Below, in pieces: positions 34,816-48,000 of a stretch of 64,000 nucleotides of DNA. Made by a program: the position numbers and the translations under genes. The stretch covers positions 25,295,501 to 25,359,500 of the forward strand of contig NW_024465369.1 in NCBI RefSeq assembly GCF_017591425.1, written 5' to 3'. The notes beneath the pieces are model-generated. The model did not search any database. It was given only the letters and a program-made list of their open reading frames with translations, and had not been told where the DNA came from. This DNA is from Ochotona curzoniae. Lineage: Eukaryota > Chordata > Mammalia > Lagomorpha > Ochotonidae. How positions within the stretch are numbered: the first letter of the stretch is position 1; each line of letters begins with the position of its first letter.

Positions 34816-37800
34816 TCTTTTTCAGATTTTCAGCAAGTATATAAGTCATATGGAACAGGGTTGGTTGAAAGGTGGCCTCCAGGTTCCATCTGTAAAGTCT
34901 TAGTAGATGTAGGCTGGAACCCAATAATGCTTACGTTCAATGGTGATGCTGTTAGATGGAGGATCACTGTCTTATATTATCTTGTCTTCCAAGCGCTTCT
35001 TTGAACTCACTTGGCAGAGATATTTATTTTACTTCAAGATATGATTAGAAACATAGCAACATTTACATTTTATAATTCATTAATATTTAGACTTGTAAGA
35101 AATCTACTTGCATACAACGACCATGTATTTTGATTTTTACCATGAATAAGCAATATTAGATTAATGTTACCAATCCTTTCCAATAGCTAATCCATCTATT
35201 GAATTCCTCTTATTTAATCAAAGAAAGCAGAGGTAAGATACTGTTGTTAATAATGATTTTTAGATATCTTGATAGGATGATATATTTTATCCTTTGTTTC
35301 ATATATGACAAGATTTTAGAATGACATTTGGGTAAGTGCATTTTTTTCTTCTAGGCATTTTCCATTGCTAAAGGTCACTTTCCAAAAGTACCTTGTACGC
35401 AACTCTCAGTCATTCATATTAAAGCTGACACCAAATGCCATGGTGTCCTGACTTAGTTTCCATGTCTCCCAACTAGAAGCAAAGGGAAATTCAGCTATGG
35501 TGACCAACGCTTTACAATAGATTTAGGAAATCACACTCCTCCAAACCTGCCCACTGCCTTTCTGTGTTAGCCGAATTAGTTACTCACCCAAAACTCCTGC
35601 AAGAACACTCATTTCGTGTTTGTCATTCCTGGTTACCTCATCATGCTCCCCTGTGGAGTGCAACTGTAAGTTTAAGGTTCAACTTTTTGCCCAGCAATTA
35701 ATAATAGCAGGAAAGCATTTAACTCAAACTTTACATTTAGATGGTATCTTATTTAGGCTAGGACATTTAGACATTTAGATTAGTATGTTATTTAGGCTAG
35801 ATAACATTGTTTTCATAAGAAAGCAAAGGTGTCAATGTTTAATGCTGCTAATTACCTGGAAGCAAAAGAGTTTCATACTGCTGTTAGGATTAGTTGTATC
35901 AGTTAGACCTGGTCCTCCGGATCCCAAGATGGAGGTGTCCAGCTGGTTTTGCTATGGCTAATGGAGAGGCTGATGATCCTTTGAGGCATTATATCTTTTG
36001 ATGAGGCAAAAGGATGAATTTTGTGCTTTGAGATTATTATTTTTATCTCTTAAGCCAGTTTAATCATTGAATTTTCTGACATTTATGCCTAGCTAACCAC
36101 ATTTTTATATTGTTCAGGTTCTTTTAATCCAAGATCCTTTAGGAAAATATGTTTGTAATCCTGTGCATGTCTCAGAAACTTAGAATTTTTAATATCAAAC
36201 AAGTATGCCAAGGTATTAAGAAGAAAAAAGTGTTTGTGTTATACCATATGTTTAAAAAGCTGGATGTATGCATATTATTCCTGATGTTTCCATTCTTTCA
36301 TGTTCCATTTTTATATAGAAGTATAACTGTTGGTTTTGTATGGAAGGCTGTAATTTATTGTGGATTACACCAAAGGTTGCAACCTAAGCAGTCACAAATC
36401 AATCAATCAGATCTCAGTTCCTCACATGCTAGTCTCTCCCTACTAATGGATAGTCTATAGTGGATTCTGCCTTCAGGTTTGTGGACCATTGGCAAATAAT
36501 CCTTATGAGATTTGGTGCAGCTAAAAGTGTGTGCTCCAACACAGAACTAAGAATGCTTCAACTGCCATCCGTATTAGGCATCTGTGTTACTTTCACCTGG
36601 TAGGCACTCATTATATGTGTGTTGGGAGAATAAAAACATCAGTCCTTAAGGTGGTGTCTGCATAATACTGAATGGTTTGCGGAACTGGTCATAATCATTA
36701 AACTTCATTGGACTGGCTGGCCATTTTCCTATATTTTAGCACTTAAAATTTAGCTTTTCAAAATTAAGCAAGAAAAGATTATGCTTGTGCCTGCAATGAT
36801 TGACTTCTGCGCTGATTTAATATTTAAATCACTTTGCATTTGAAGCAAAATAACATATTAATGTGAACTACAAAGAAAAAGGTAAGTTAATAGATACCAT
36901 TTTTGTGAACACAGTTTATACTGATTATTTAAGACCATATGTGAGTATGAGAATAGTTAATAACTAAGAACTTTAACGATTCAATATTTCAGTCAAAAAG
37001 AAAAGATGAGTTACTATGGTACAAATGAAAACATTTTTATATTGTGGTTAAACAACATAAAAATGCTTGACTTGAAATTTTCCTGGTCTGAATCTTTAAT
37101 TAGCTTGTCAGTTTTGCTTTACTGTGAATTTGTGAAAAGCATATCCTCCATCTAATGATTAAAGATATTAATTAAGTTTCATTGCATGCTCTGCTGTTTT
37201 TGGAGTCCTTATGTATCAGTAGCTAATTTTTGACTAATAAAAGTATTTGAATATCTAGACAAAATTGAAATCTCACGCTGGTTGTATGCATTTCCTTTCT
37301 AGGCAGATAAATGAACATTATTTTCCACTCTTGGATCAAAAAAAATCATTGAACAATATTTACTCAATGGAAGTCTGTTTTACCATTCAAATTTCCTGAA
37401 ACTGAAAATGCGTATGTCTAATGTTTTGATGAAATCTGAAATGCCTTGAACTGGAAAGCTGTTGACACCAGTTTGTGCCAGTCACACTTTAGCAATTCTC
37501 AGGTAAACTTTCACCTTTCAAATTAAAGTGCAATTGGAGAAGCCAGCTTTTAAACCCTTTGGGGAGTGTGCAAATTAAAATATTGTAGACTGTGGTACAA
37601 TTTTATTTACATAATTTCAAAAAGAGAGGCCTTTTTCTTCTTAGTATTGTTGGTCTATGTTCATGGTGAAAGAAAACTAAATCAGAAAGGGTCCTCAAAA
37701 CATTCAAAGAAAATTATGTCATCTTTTAAACTTATTGAAGCTCCCTACTATGAAAACTTGCTAAGATAAGCCAATCAAAATTAATGTGCCCTACCATCTC

Positions 37801-37999
37801 TCTCTGTTTAAAAGCCACTCAGAGATTCACAAGGGAAAGGGTCTTTCTAGCTTCATTCCTCTTGTTCCCCTCTGAAGAAGGAACATAAATTGTCTTTTAC
37901 AATTCTTACTATTGACTTCCAGAATGCTCTTTGTAAAAGACATTGTAGAATGACTTCAGTTCTTGAGACATATTTCTGACCCTTGGTGGCCTAGGACTG

Positions 38000-38792
38000 C
38001 TTTTGTTTTTATTCAGTGAGTTGTTTAAAATGTGCTGCTCTTTACTGACCTTCTTACATGAGCTGGGACATTTTACTCCTGCCTTGAGTTACTTTAGAAG
38101 TGAGATTTCTCTCACGCGATATGCATGTATTCATAAAATTGTTATCTTTTCTCATGTGAAATTGTATTTTGTTGCACAGGTCTATGACTTTATGAGAATT
38201 AAGCTAAAATTAAAAAAAAATTCCCCTTTAATGTTTGGTAGATGGCTTCCTATACTGAGCAAGATTTATAACTCTAACATTGTACTTTTTAATTTTAACA
38301 TGGTAGGATGAAGGAAAGTAACCATAAACATCTCACTGGAGCATATCTGTTCTCTGAAGTGTCGCTCTTGATCTTCCATGAGTGGAAGATCCTTGAGTTG
38401 CAACCATGAATAATTCTACCCCTTGATTTCTTGTTTGCTTGGAAGGCATTTTCATAACAAAGTACTGGTTTAGTAAAAGCAATAAGTAGGAGTCTCCATG
38501 CAAGAGAAACTGGAGTTTCCTAACATGCACATGATTTAAAAAATAAAAATAAAAAATAAGGTGCCTTGAGATGCTGGCAGTTTTAACATTTGGAACCAAA
38601 AGTTCTTATATATATTTACATCCTAACTGCTCAGTTTTACCATACAAGCTTCGATTTAGGAAAATATACAGTACTTTTGCATATAATGGTACCTTGTGAG
38701 CCCCTGAGTCAAGTAGAGAGGATTTAAATACAAAAAGGAAAACAGCCATTAAAAGCACTTACGTCATATGTGGAGTTAATAGTACAAAATGA
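38000..38792 (-). other. KCNH7: KCNH7 3' UTR (proximal part)
   Basis: Follows the stop codon on the minus strand. The nearest polyadenylation hexamers seen are ATTAAA (38288-38293 and 38227-38232) and AATAAA (38008-38013, all given as plus-strand coordinates). No repeats are visible. The real end may lie further left in the SINE-poor interval. Confidence 0.4.
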
Positions 38793-39059
38793 TTATTTCC
38801 CCGGAAGACCCGGATCGGAAACATGCCTATGAAGACCCAAGATCCCTACAGTGCTTAGGGATGAATCTGGCAAAGACGGATGCCTAACTGGATGGGGGAG
38901 AGTTTTTCTTTGCCTCAGGCGAAGCTCTATAGAGCGGTCACTGTCCTGTTTTAACAGCGAAGTCAGGTTCTCTTCTGAAGCTGTGTTCAGATGCACGCCT
39001 CTTGAGAGCGATTCTTTGGATTTAAGTTTAGATTTTTCAAGGTCTAGAAATTCAGGATA
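38793..39059 (-). CDS. KCNH7: KCNH7 terminal coding exon
   Basis: 88 codons plus TAA, from [19 protein letters not shown] to [12 protein letters not shown]. Acceptor TTTCTTTCTTTCAG is strong. The first residue is Tyr (I recall Cys in human), and the stretch near [15 protein letters not shown] differs from human at several positions while the last 20 residues are nearly invariant. Confidence 0.95.
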   Translation of the reverse strand, partial: YPEFLDLEKSKLKSKESLSRGVHLNTASEENLTSLLKQDSDRSIELRLRQRKTLPHPVRHPSLPDSSLSTVGILGLHRHVSDPGLPGK

Positions 39060-42000
39060 CTGAAAGAAAGAAAACATGTTTTTGTAGTACACTGACAATC
39101 ACCAAAATCAAAGTTGTAAAATCTAAGTGGTATCAACCATTTCCCTCCTATGAGAGATTAAGTCATTGAGGGTCTATCAGTTTAGATAATCCTATACAAA
39201 ACTTCCAGGAACTTTAATTTTACCCTGAAGGCAGATTAGGAAGCTTGATTTGCAAAGGTTATTTATTTTTGTGTGTGCTTGGGAGAAAGTGAGGGAGAGA
39301 TCTTCCATCTAGTGGTTCACTTGCTTAATACCTGCCTTACTAGAGTCAAGTTGGTTTTTCTGTATTCCTTGTATGCGGCAGTGAACAAACTCCTTTTAGC
39401 CATCAGTGCTTCCTTTCAGGTTGTGGTGGGGTGGGGCAGGAAGGTAGAATCAGTTGTGGAGCTGGGACTAGAACCCAGGATATTCAATCTAGATGGGACT
39501 GTCCCAATCAGTATCGTTACCATTATGTTATGCCAAATGCCCACCCAAAAGATCAGGTTTCTGAAAACAGTATTTCACTTTGAGTTTTCCCAGTGAGATT
39601 AATTCAAAATTTAAGACAAAACCACTGTAAAACATGGTCACTTGGTGAGTTGTTGGGTATGCAGAAGCAGCAACAACAACAACAACAACAAAAACAAAGC
39701 AATGAAATCACCTATCAGTGTCAGATAATATTACCTACATGCACTGAAAAACTAACGAAAACTTGTGTCTTGTACATTTCCCAGCCATTCAAAAGCAGTT
39801 ACATTAGTTTCTACTTTCCTACATTTCAAATGGTGCTTTGTTTTGTTTTGTTTTTGCTTCTGGCACCTTGCTTCTGTTATTAATGTTTAGTTCTAAGAAT
39901 ATTTTGTACTGAATTTCCAAACATCTAAAAAGTTTTGCAAGATTGCTCAATGAATCCTTACATAAATTGTTGTTCTTGGGTCCAACTTAGCAAAATGTTT
40001 GAATAACTGATACTAGTCCCCAAGACAGACTTCCAAGGGGGTTCCTGCATCAACTGCCTCTGTTAGCACAACCCAAAAGGGAACTTTAAAGTTAGGAAAG
40101 AGGGCACTTATTCTTCCTTCTCAGCCATGGCTATCATTTAGGTGAAAGCATTCAGAGATTTTGATGATAAATAAGGCACGGATGAAGCAGAGTAGGATGG
40201 GACTCCAGCCTCAAGTCTTACCTGGCCGGCTGTTTTTATTCTACTCCATTTCCATCTGGATCCTACTTTTTAATGAAGACATTATCAGGCACATTTCTGA
40301 GGTTTCAAATTTTCACAGCTATTATAATTAATTACAGTGAGTCAATAAAATATACTTTTGGTGTGTTTGGTGTGGGGGTTAAGATACCCTTGGGAGACCT
40401 GTGTCTATCATCAGAGTACCTGCGTTTGAGTTCCAGTGGCACTCTCTAGTCAAACTTTCTGCCAGTGTGAGCCATGGCTGTTGTGGCCACTTGGGGAATA
40501 GGTGTGCTACTTCAAATAAATAATAAAAACCTTTTCACTGAAAATGATAATGTTAATTATTCTTTGTGGCCCGTTCTCCAAGTTGAATTGAGCATAAGAG
40601 TCCAGGAGAGGCTAACTGAAAAATGCAGTTTATAAAGTCCATTTTCAGAAATTCTGAGTCAAGACACAATGGGATAGGAACCAGTACTTTTCCTCAGTAT
40701 GTCAAATGATTGTGATGGTCTCAGAAACACACTTTGAGGAGTGATGTTAGGTGTCTCATGTACACTCACTTGTGAGGAAGGGCTGAAACTTCGGTCTGTC
40801 TTGATGGATGCCACTGGATGACTGGTTCTCATCAGGCGGAGGACGGGTCTCTGATACTCGGCTCCTGCAGTTACCATACTGTAGGCTGGGGGGACCACGG
40901 CGGTTTGTTTCTGCAGCAGCTGTAAGATGGTCTGGATGTCAGCTGTCATTTGGGATTCAAGTCTGCAGGACAGACAGAAGTGGATAAGGCGGTCCTGAAA
41001 TTGTCAATGATTTTGAGAGCATCTGAGAAAATTGCAGCACAACCAACAGAATTCTGTCCCTGCTTTAAACAAGAAGGACAGGAGAGGGAGCAAAGAAATA
41101 CTTTCCTGGCTGAAGCTCCTTTTCTAAACCTCACTGACTGATATAAAACCACTGTTCTTTATCTTGCTTATTAAGAATTAATAGAAAAAATATATGAATG
41201 GCATAAACTACATTTTTGCTAAGTTTTATTGATATCAAACTCTAAGTCATACCTATAATCTATTTTTAATCAGTATTATCTTTGCTTTTTACCTAGGTTT
41301 CACTCAATTTCTGGTGAGCATTTTATTTGCTCTTCAAAAACCAGATTGTAGCACATTTCTCTTATAGTTGCAGCATCTCAGGATAATTGCTTATGTGTAT
41401 CATACCTATTTGATTTTATTTGACCTCACCTCTTTCCTATTCATATGAAACACTGAATATTATTAATTCTATTTGCTTCAGTGTTCAGTGAAGGGAAATG
41501 CTGAGTTCCTTTTTAATCTGCATTCCAGGGTGTTTGTATTTAAGAAGCAGACCTGATTTAAAAGTTCTCTCGTTTTCACAACTCAATCGGGCTAGCAAAG
41601 ATGTTGGTCTGAGAATTTCTCTCCAAATCTCACAGGTAATTTCATTCTCATATTAAATTAAAAAGTAGGGATAATAATAAAGCACAATTAGTTACATTCT
41701 CCTTTGCATATGTTAACAGCATTAAACATGAAGGATTTTTGTGAGCCTAAGAATGGAAAATACATGCAGCATGTCTTTTTGGAAAATCCTAACTTTATTA
41801 GGGTTATGATTTTGCCTATGAGTGAAAGAAAAAGAAAACGTAAGAGTCATTAAAATCGTAACAGTAATTTTGGCTGTTAGATATCAAATATGTGAAAAGC
41901 CAAGTAAGTAAAGAGAATCTGATCTTTTCAATGGCACCAACAAAACAAAAAGGCCTGTTATTTTGTTGCTATGCCTCATTTTTTCCTTTCATTCTTTAAA

Positions 42001-45000
42001 GCCCCATGCAATTTTTTATATGTATACCCAAATCTTATTTAACAGATTCAATTTGTTTTTGCTCTCTTCTGAACATACTGCCTGTAAAGTCCTACATTCA
42101 TATTTTCTAAATATTACTGCAGAAGTTTATCCCATTATTAGCAACACTTAATATGGAATGGCTGACAGTACTACTTGAAATATCAAAGGATTTGGGAGTT
42201 GTGACAGGAATAAATACTTCAGCAAATCAGATTCAAGACCCAATGGAATCACAAGTGTATTTTTTAAACCTATAAATCCATCGTTGAACAGCAGCATTTC
42301 TGAGAAACAGAGGTTCCTTATCATGGATTCTGTTTGAATATTGTCTAGGGGAGAAAACTGTTGCTAGGTGAAGCTGCGGCATCAAAAGGCCAAGTTCAGA
42401 CAATGTGCTGCCCGGAGTGGGACTCATCCTCTCTAGAACAGCATGTGCATGTGACGTGGTTGGTGCAGGGTGAGAAAAGAGACTGTGCACATCCACATGA
42501 CTTAAAGAAGACTGAGGACCACCTCTGTTGATGTGACTTGGTTGTTCCTGGAAAACGCTGCCTTGGGAAAAAAAAAAAAAAACAGAACTAAGTCAATGAA
42601 TAACTTTGCTACTTCAGAAATGTCTCCAAAACCTCTCAAGGGAGACAGCAATCCGATCATCTGAACAAAAACTTCTGAACCAGATTTTCTTGTTCAAGAC
42701 TAACTTCAAGATCTGTATCTAACTCTATCCTCTAGTGAGGAAGTATTGTATCACGAACGTTGCCCAAGGGCAATCATCTCTCCACCTGGAAAGGCTCAGA
42801 CTCAAGTCCTACAGTAAACTACTGTGTATCGTCCTTTCTGCGACATCACTGAGATGCAGCACCCATCAAGGTCTTCCTCTCTGATTTTAAATGCTTAGTT
42901 TGATTTTATTAACTTGTGGGTTGGTATCTTGGATCATCAACACAAAGGAAACTTTACTGAGAAGATTCTCTACTATACCTAAGATGTTATTTTTCAGGGT
43001 GCATGAATAGGGACCAATGGGCTAATTAGAATGGACGCTGGAACTGTGACTACATCATCTGTTTTGCTCCAGAGGACTTACAGATTTAAAAAAAAATCCT
43101 TGACCCTTGACAGAGAAAATGGCCACATTTTTAATTGCTTATTTTGTTTCTTTGTGTGTGTGTGTGTGTAGGTATAAAACTGTGTAAGTGGATATTTTCA
43201 GTGTACCAGTCATGCTGTTACATAAGAAGGTGAAAGGTGAACGTGATGATGACTAACTATGAAGTCTGGTTTCACAGTGCTGATAGGAGTTGACCATTTC
43301 AGGAAGGAAAAGTGAGAGAGCTGGCTGAGTTACCAGGTGCTACGGGAAGCAACCAGTCAGTGTCATTCCAGGGACCTACACATAGGTTACTACTCAACGT
43401 GCTCTACAACAAAAAGAACCATTACAAATACTTTTAGCATTTTCTCATGCCTCTTTTCCCAGATTATGGTTCTTAGATCAGTAGCAATAGACATCTCAGA
43501 GATTTTCTTAGAATGTTGAATCTTTGCAGATTCTGGAGCCACTGGCTTAGTATCTGCATTTTAATAAGGCACCAAGCTGATCTAAAGACACCTTAAGATT
43601 TGAGAAGTACTGTTGTAGTACCAAGTGTAAATGATTTATGTAAATATATATGTCGGTAAGCATAATATAGAAATATGTAAGAACGCTCCTTGTGTAAATA
43701 TTTAGCTTGATAGGTAGTTAAATTGGCCTTTAGAGAGAGAGAGAGAAAGAGAGAGAGAGATAAAGGGCAGCAGGGAAAACCTTTCTTAATGAACCAATAT
43801 GTGTCCTTGTGTGAGGTAAATGGTGTAAGAATTGACAGTTCCATATTTGACCAAGTACCAAAGCAAAACTGGGTATTCTTTAGAAAATGTCCCAGGTGCT
43901 CACTCCGCTAAGCAGAAATCAGAGTCAGGTTTCCCTCTGCAAAATTATTTTCCATGTGTTTGTAGGTAAGTGAACCATAGTTTGTTGGAGATTGCAGTTC
44001 TGTGATAACTTGACCACTTCGGCAAAGGTGAGCTAAGCTATGAAAATGTTTGAAAAGGTTAGATATGAGTAGAAAAACAAGAAGCAAAGAAGTTGTAATG
44101 GCAAGAGCAACTCCAAATTTCTCCAGAAAGCATCTGCACATGCTGGAAATATATCAAAGGATATTTTAATGCATTTTAGCTGTGGGGAATGTTATTTTTA
44201 TATTCATACATTTATATATATATATATATTTTTATTTTTGCAAATTATTGTACAGTTTTTTATAGTCAGAAATTCCCCTCCCCCCGTTTTCTACCCTCTG
44301 ATTGATTTTCCCGTAATGTCACAACACTTCATAAGGAGCTACAATTTCATCAGTCTGCTATTTAAGTGTGTCCCAACACTGGTGGTACAGACAATGTCAG
44401 ACAGTCCATCAACCTAATTGTCTAGATATATCTAACACTTCTGTTGGGAGTCTATCTTTTGTTTGGAAGCAGAGATGCATATTGCATTTTGTCTTCACTT
44501 CTGGACTTGGTAGTCTCCATTACTGTACCACTATACATTCCAATTTGCATGATGGATTCCTTACATTAGAGAGAGCATATGGTACTTCTCTTTTTGTGAT
44601 TGACTTATTTCACTGAGCATAATTGGTCTCTAGTAGGGACCATCTAGTTGCAAATTGTATAATTTCATTCTTTTTAATGGCTGAATAATATTCCATGGAG
44701 TAGATGTACCACGATTTCTTTAGCCATTCCTCTTTGGATGGGCACCTGTAAGATATCTGAAAGACAAGTATTTTCCTTCTGTTGGTTTACTCCCTAATTA
44801 TCCATAATGGCTGAAGCTAAGCTGATCCAAAGCTATGAGCCAGGAGACTTCCTGGAGTCACCCATGCTGGTGCTGTGGCATAAAGGTTTGAACCATCCTC
44901 TGTTGCTTTCCTAGGCCATAAGCATGGACCTGAGTCAGAAGTGGAGCAACCAGGACACTAACTGATACCTATAGGAGATGCTGATGCTGCAGGTGGCACA

Positions 45001-48000
45001 TTCGCTTGCTAAGCCACCATATTGGCTCTGGGGAAGTTCTATGATAATATACTAATGTAATGAGATGGTAATAACAGTTATTATTGCTGATAGTTGGTTA
45101 TAAGCCAGATAGGTTTATGTAGATAGAAATACCTGCCCATTACAATTTTACAATGATAAGTTTGAGACATACAGAATATACATGTTTTAATAAGTTCTGA
45201 CTTATCCTAGCAATAGTGATTAGTGTCCAGCAAAAGGCAACATGTGGAATTAGAATGATCACAATTTTAGTCCTGAAAAAAATTCCAAACAGGAAGTAGA
45301 TTTTAAGTTGGCAATTATATTCAAAGGAACTTCAGAAATAGAAGTAAACTTTATTTTTTAAACAAAATTTAACTAGCTTGAAGTAAATAATTTTCCATTT
45401 ATGCAGCAGATATGGTCTCTACAAACATTATTTTAGATCTGACAACAACATTGCAGACAGGTGTAAGTCAAGGCAGAAAACTGAGTTGAATGGGATGTGG
45501 AACAGACTGGACTAGTCTGTTGCACATACTGGCAAACCAGGGTAGGGGGCAGGCCTGGTGGGGGTTATTGTGGGTCGCTCCAACTAGGCTGCAGCTCCCA
45601 CTGGTTTATGTGAGGGCTGAGTACGTGCTGGGCAGAACCAGGCTGGACTGCCACACCCATTGGTTCCAGTGGAAGACATGGATGGAAACAGAACCGACCC
45701 AGCCGGGCCCTGTACTTGCTAGAACACACAAGAATCTGGTCTGGGAACACCTCAGACAAAGTTTCTTTTGTTATCTTCCCAATCAAACTGCTGGACTCGG
45801 AACCCTAACCATGAAAAGACAGAGGACAGAACAAGTCAATCAACCATCTCAGCTATGTGTTGGCGGTGAAAAACTGGGCAAATGGATACTCTAAGATGGA
45901 CTATGTCAGTCAGTGGATTCTTCAGCGACCTCATCATGCTTCGAATGGTGAGACTGGCAGCAATTCATAACTGTTGAACTATCAAAACCACTTGAGTAAG
46001 ACCCTTGGAGCATGTCCCACATTAGGGACCTGGGGTGGGTGGGAAATTGGGTTGGGCTTCTCCCTCAATATCCCCCTCTATCTCAGATACATGAAGGAAA
46101 CAATGTGGAAATAATAGTCTTACCCACCTTCCTGGAGCCCTTGAACCTTTTGACCTTAATTAACTACATAAAGATTGCCAAAAATATAATAAAAAAATGG
46201 AAAAAGTTTAAAGAAAGGCAGAACAACTTAAGCAGTAGGAAAAAAGGCAGAAAAGGGAGTTTCAGGGATAAAGAAATCCCTGCTACCATTGCCTCTCCTC
46301 TATCCTTCCACTTATTCTTCACAACAACAGCTCCTGGTATGGGCAAAATGCATAAGACATACTAACCATAGATAAATACTATGTAAAATAACATCTGTGA
46401 TATAACAAACTCACAAATGTAAGTACAAAGAAATAAACAAGTAGCTTGTTGGTCATAGGAAGACTACATTAAATCCAGAGAACTGGCATGCTAGTGTAAC
46501 AAAATACACCAAGCATGGAATAAAATATGATGTAATAAGTATGTTGCTTAAATCTATAAAGAGATGGAGCAAGTTATTATGTGATGCTATCACTCCCAAA
46601 TTTGGTCACTCGTTGATCTTACTTGGCTCTACATACACTCTACCTATGAAGGGACAATAAAATCTACTGCTGTGAAGGAGACTAATTGGAGAGCTGCATC
46701 TTGGAGCAGGTGGACCAGGTCTTGCCTCCAGGATAGAGCAAGCGTGTGCCAATGACACAAGAGCAGTTTCTTTTGTCAGTAGACTTCTTGGTGCAAGCTT
46801 CGGCTCCAGTCCTTGCAATCAGATTCTGCTTAGGGGAACTATGCAGCAGATTCACAAATATTATGTCAGTTTGGAATCTGGTGGTGTGGTCCCTTTATCA
46901 GGCTTGCTTTTATTTGAACTATGCTGATGATCCACATCTGGATCTCTTAAGCTCTCAAAGCATGTTTTAACTTGATCTGATAAAAGAGGGTTTGGGTTGT
47001 GGCGTTTCCAGTTAAGATGTTGTTTGTGATAGTCACTTCCAATCTAGTTGGCTGATAATGGCATAGGAGAACATCAGAAGACAGAACAAGTGCTTGTATC
47101 CCTGCACTCATCTAGGAGACCGGGATGAAGCTCCTTGCTCATGGCTGCGGCCTTGCACAGTCCTGGCTGTTGCAACTATCCAGGGAGTAAATTAGCAGAT
47201 GGGATATCTCCTTTTTGTTCTGTATCTCTGCCTTTCAAATAAATAAATCAGCAAATATTTTTAAAGAGGATTAAAAGAAGAAATGTGTAAGTTAGAAAGT
47301 TGCATGGAAATTCACTTGATGGGTGTGATGGAGAGGAACTTTCTAGGTAGTCAGTCTGGTGATACACAAAAGTTATGAGATGCAAATATAAGGTTTTAGT
47401 TGCTAAAATTAGCATGAGTTCTAGATAAACACAACACAGATTACTATTGATCAATTCTAGCCCTGTTTTAAATAATTTGGTGCTTATAGAGGAATTTTTT
47501 TTTTGCAGGGAGTAAAGCCATGATACAATGTCTTCTTTTGCCCTCCCACTACTTGTACCTGTTAAGCTGTTCTTGAAGTAAATCTAATCTTTGCTCCACT
47601 TCCCCATAGGTGAGGTCACTTTCGGTTTCAGAGATGCCCCAGGCGGCTCGTTGAAGTGCGGAGGGGCTGGCCTCCTCTGCCTGAGTTCGGGGATTTTCTC
47701 TATCCCAGCTTCGCAATTCAGTGATATCTGCGGAAAAGAGTTAGATGAGTATCAACTTCCTTGGAACTAATGGGTTCAGAAAAAGGCCTGTGGACCATCA
47801 CCAATTGGTGTGGCACAATTCCAGTCTCACACTGAGTGTCATTCTTCCCATGACTATTTCTACAGGAATAAAAACATAGCTTATCACAATTCTTCATTAC
47901 ACTTGCACAAATTTCTTACTGTTTTAAGAGAAGATATATGAGACCATGTCAAAAAAAACTGAAAAGTTTTTGTTTTTTTTTTTTTTTTTTTGGAAGGGAG

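Larger units (their letters stand above)
28700..38000. other. SINE-poor interval between the convergent GCA and KCNH7 3' ends
   Basis: More than 9 kb of AT-rich sequence without a recognisable CSINE. The only repeats I can identify are a 266-bp L1-type insertion (32795-33060) and an old MIR (34615-34815). No open frame has coding character. It may hold long 3' UTRs or conserved regulatory sequence. Confidence 0.6.

Noticed and set aside
42233..42541. Minus-strand open frame in the KCNH7 intron considered as an extra KCNH7 exon
   Set aside because: The exons at 47559-47727 and 40770-40962 join exactly in phase (AG|A, Arg) and match the known ERG3 order without it. The frame has an upstream stop and no convincing splice sites, and the region has a plus-strand A tail.
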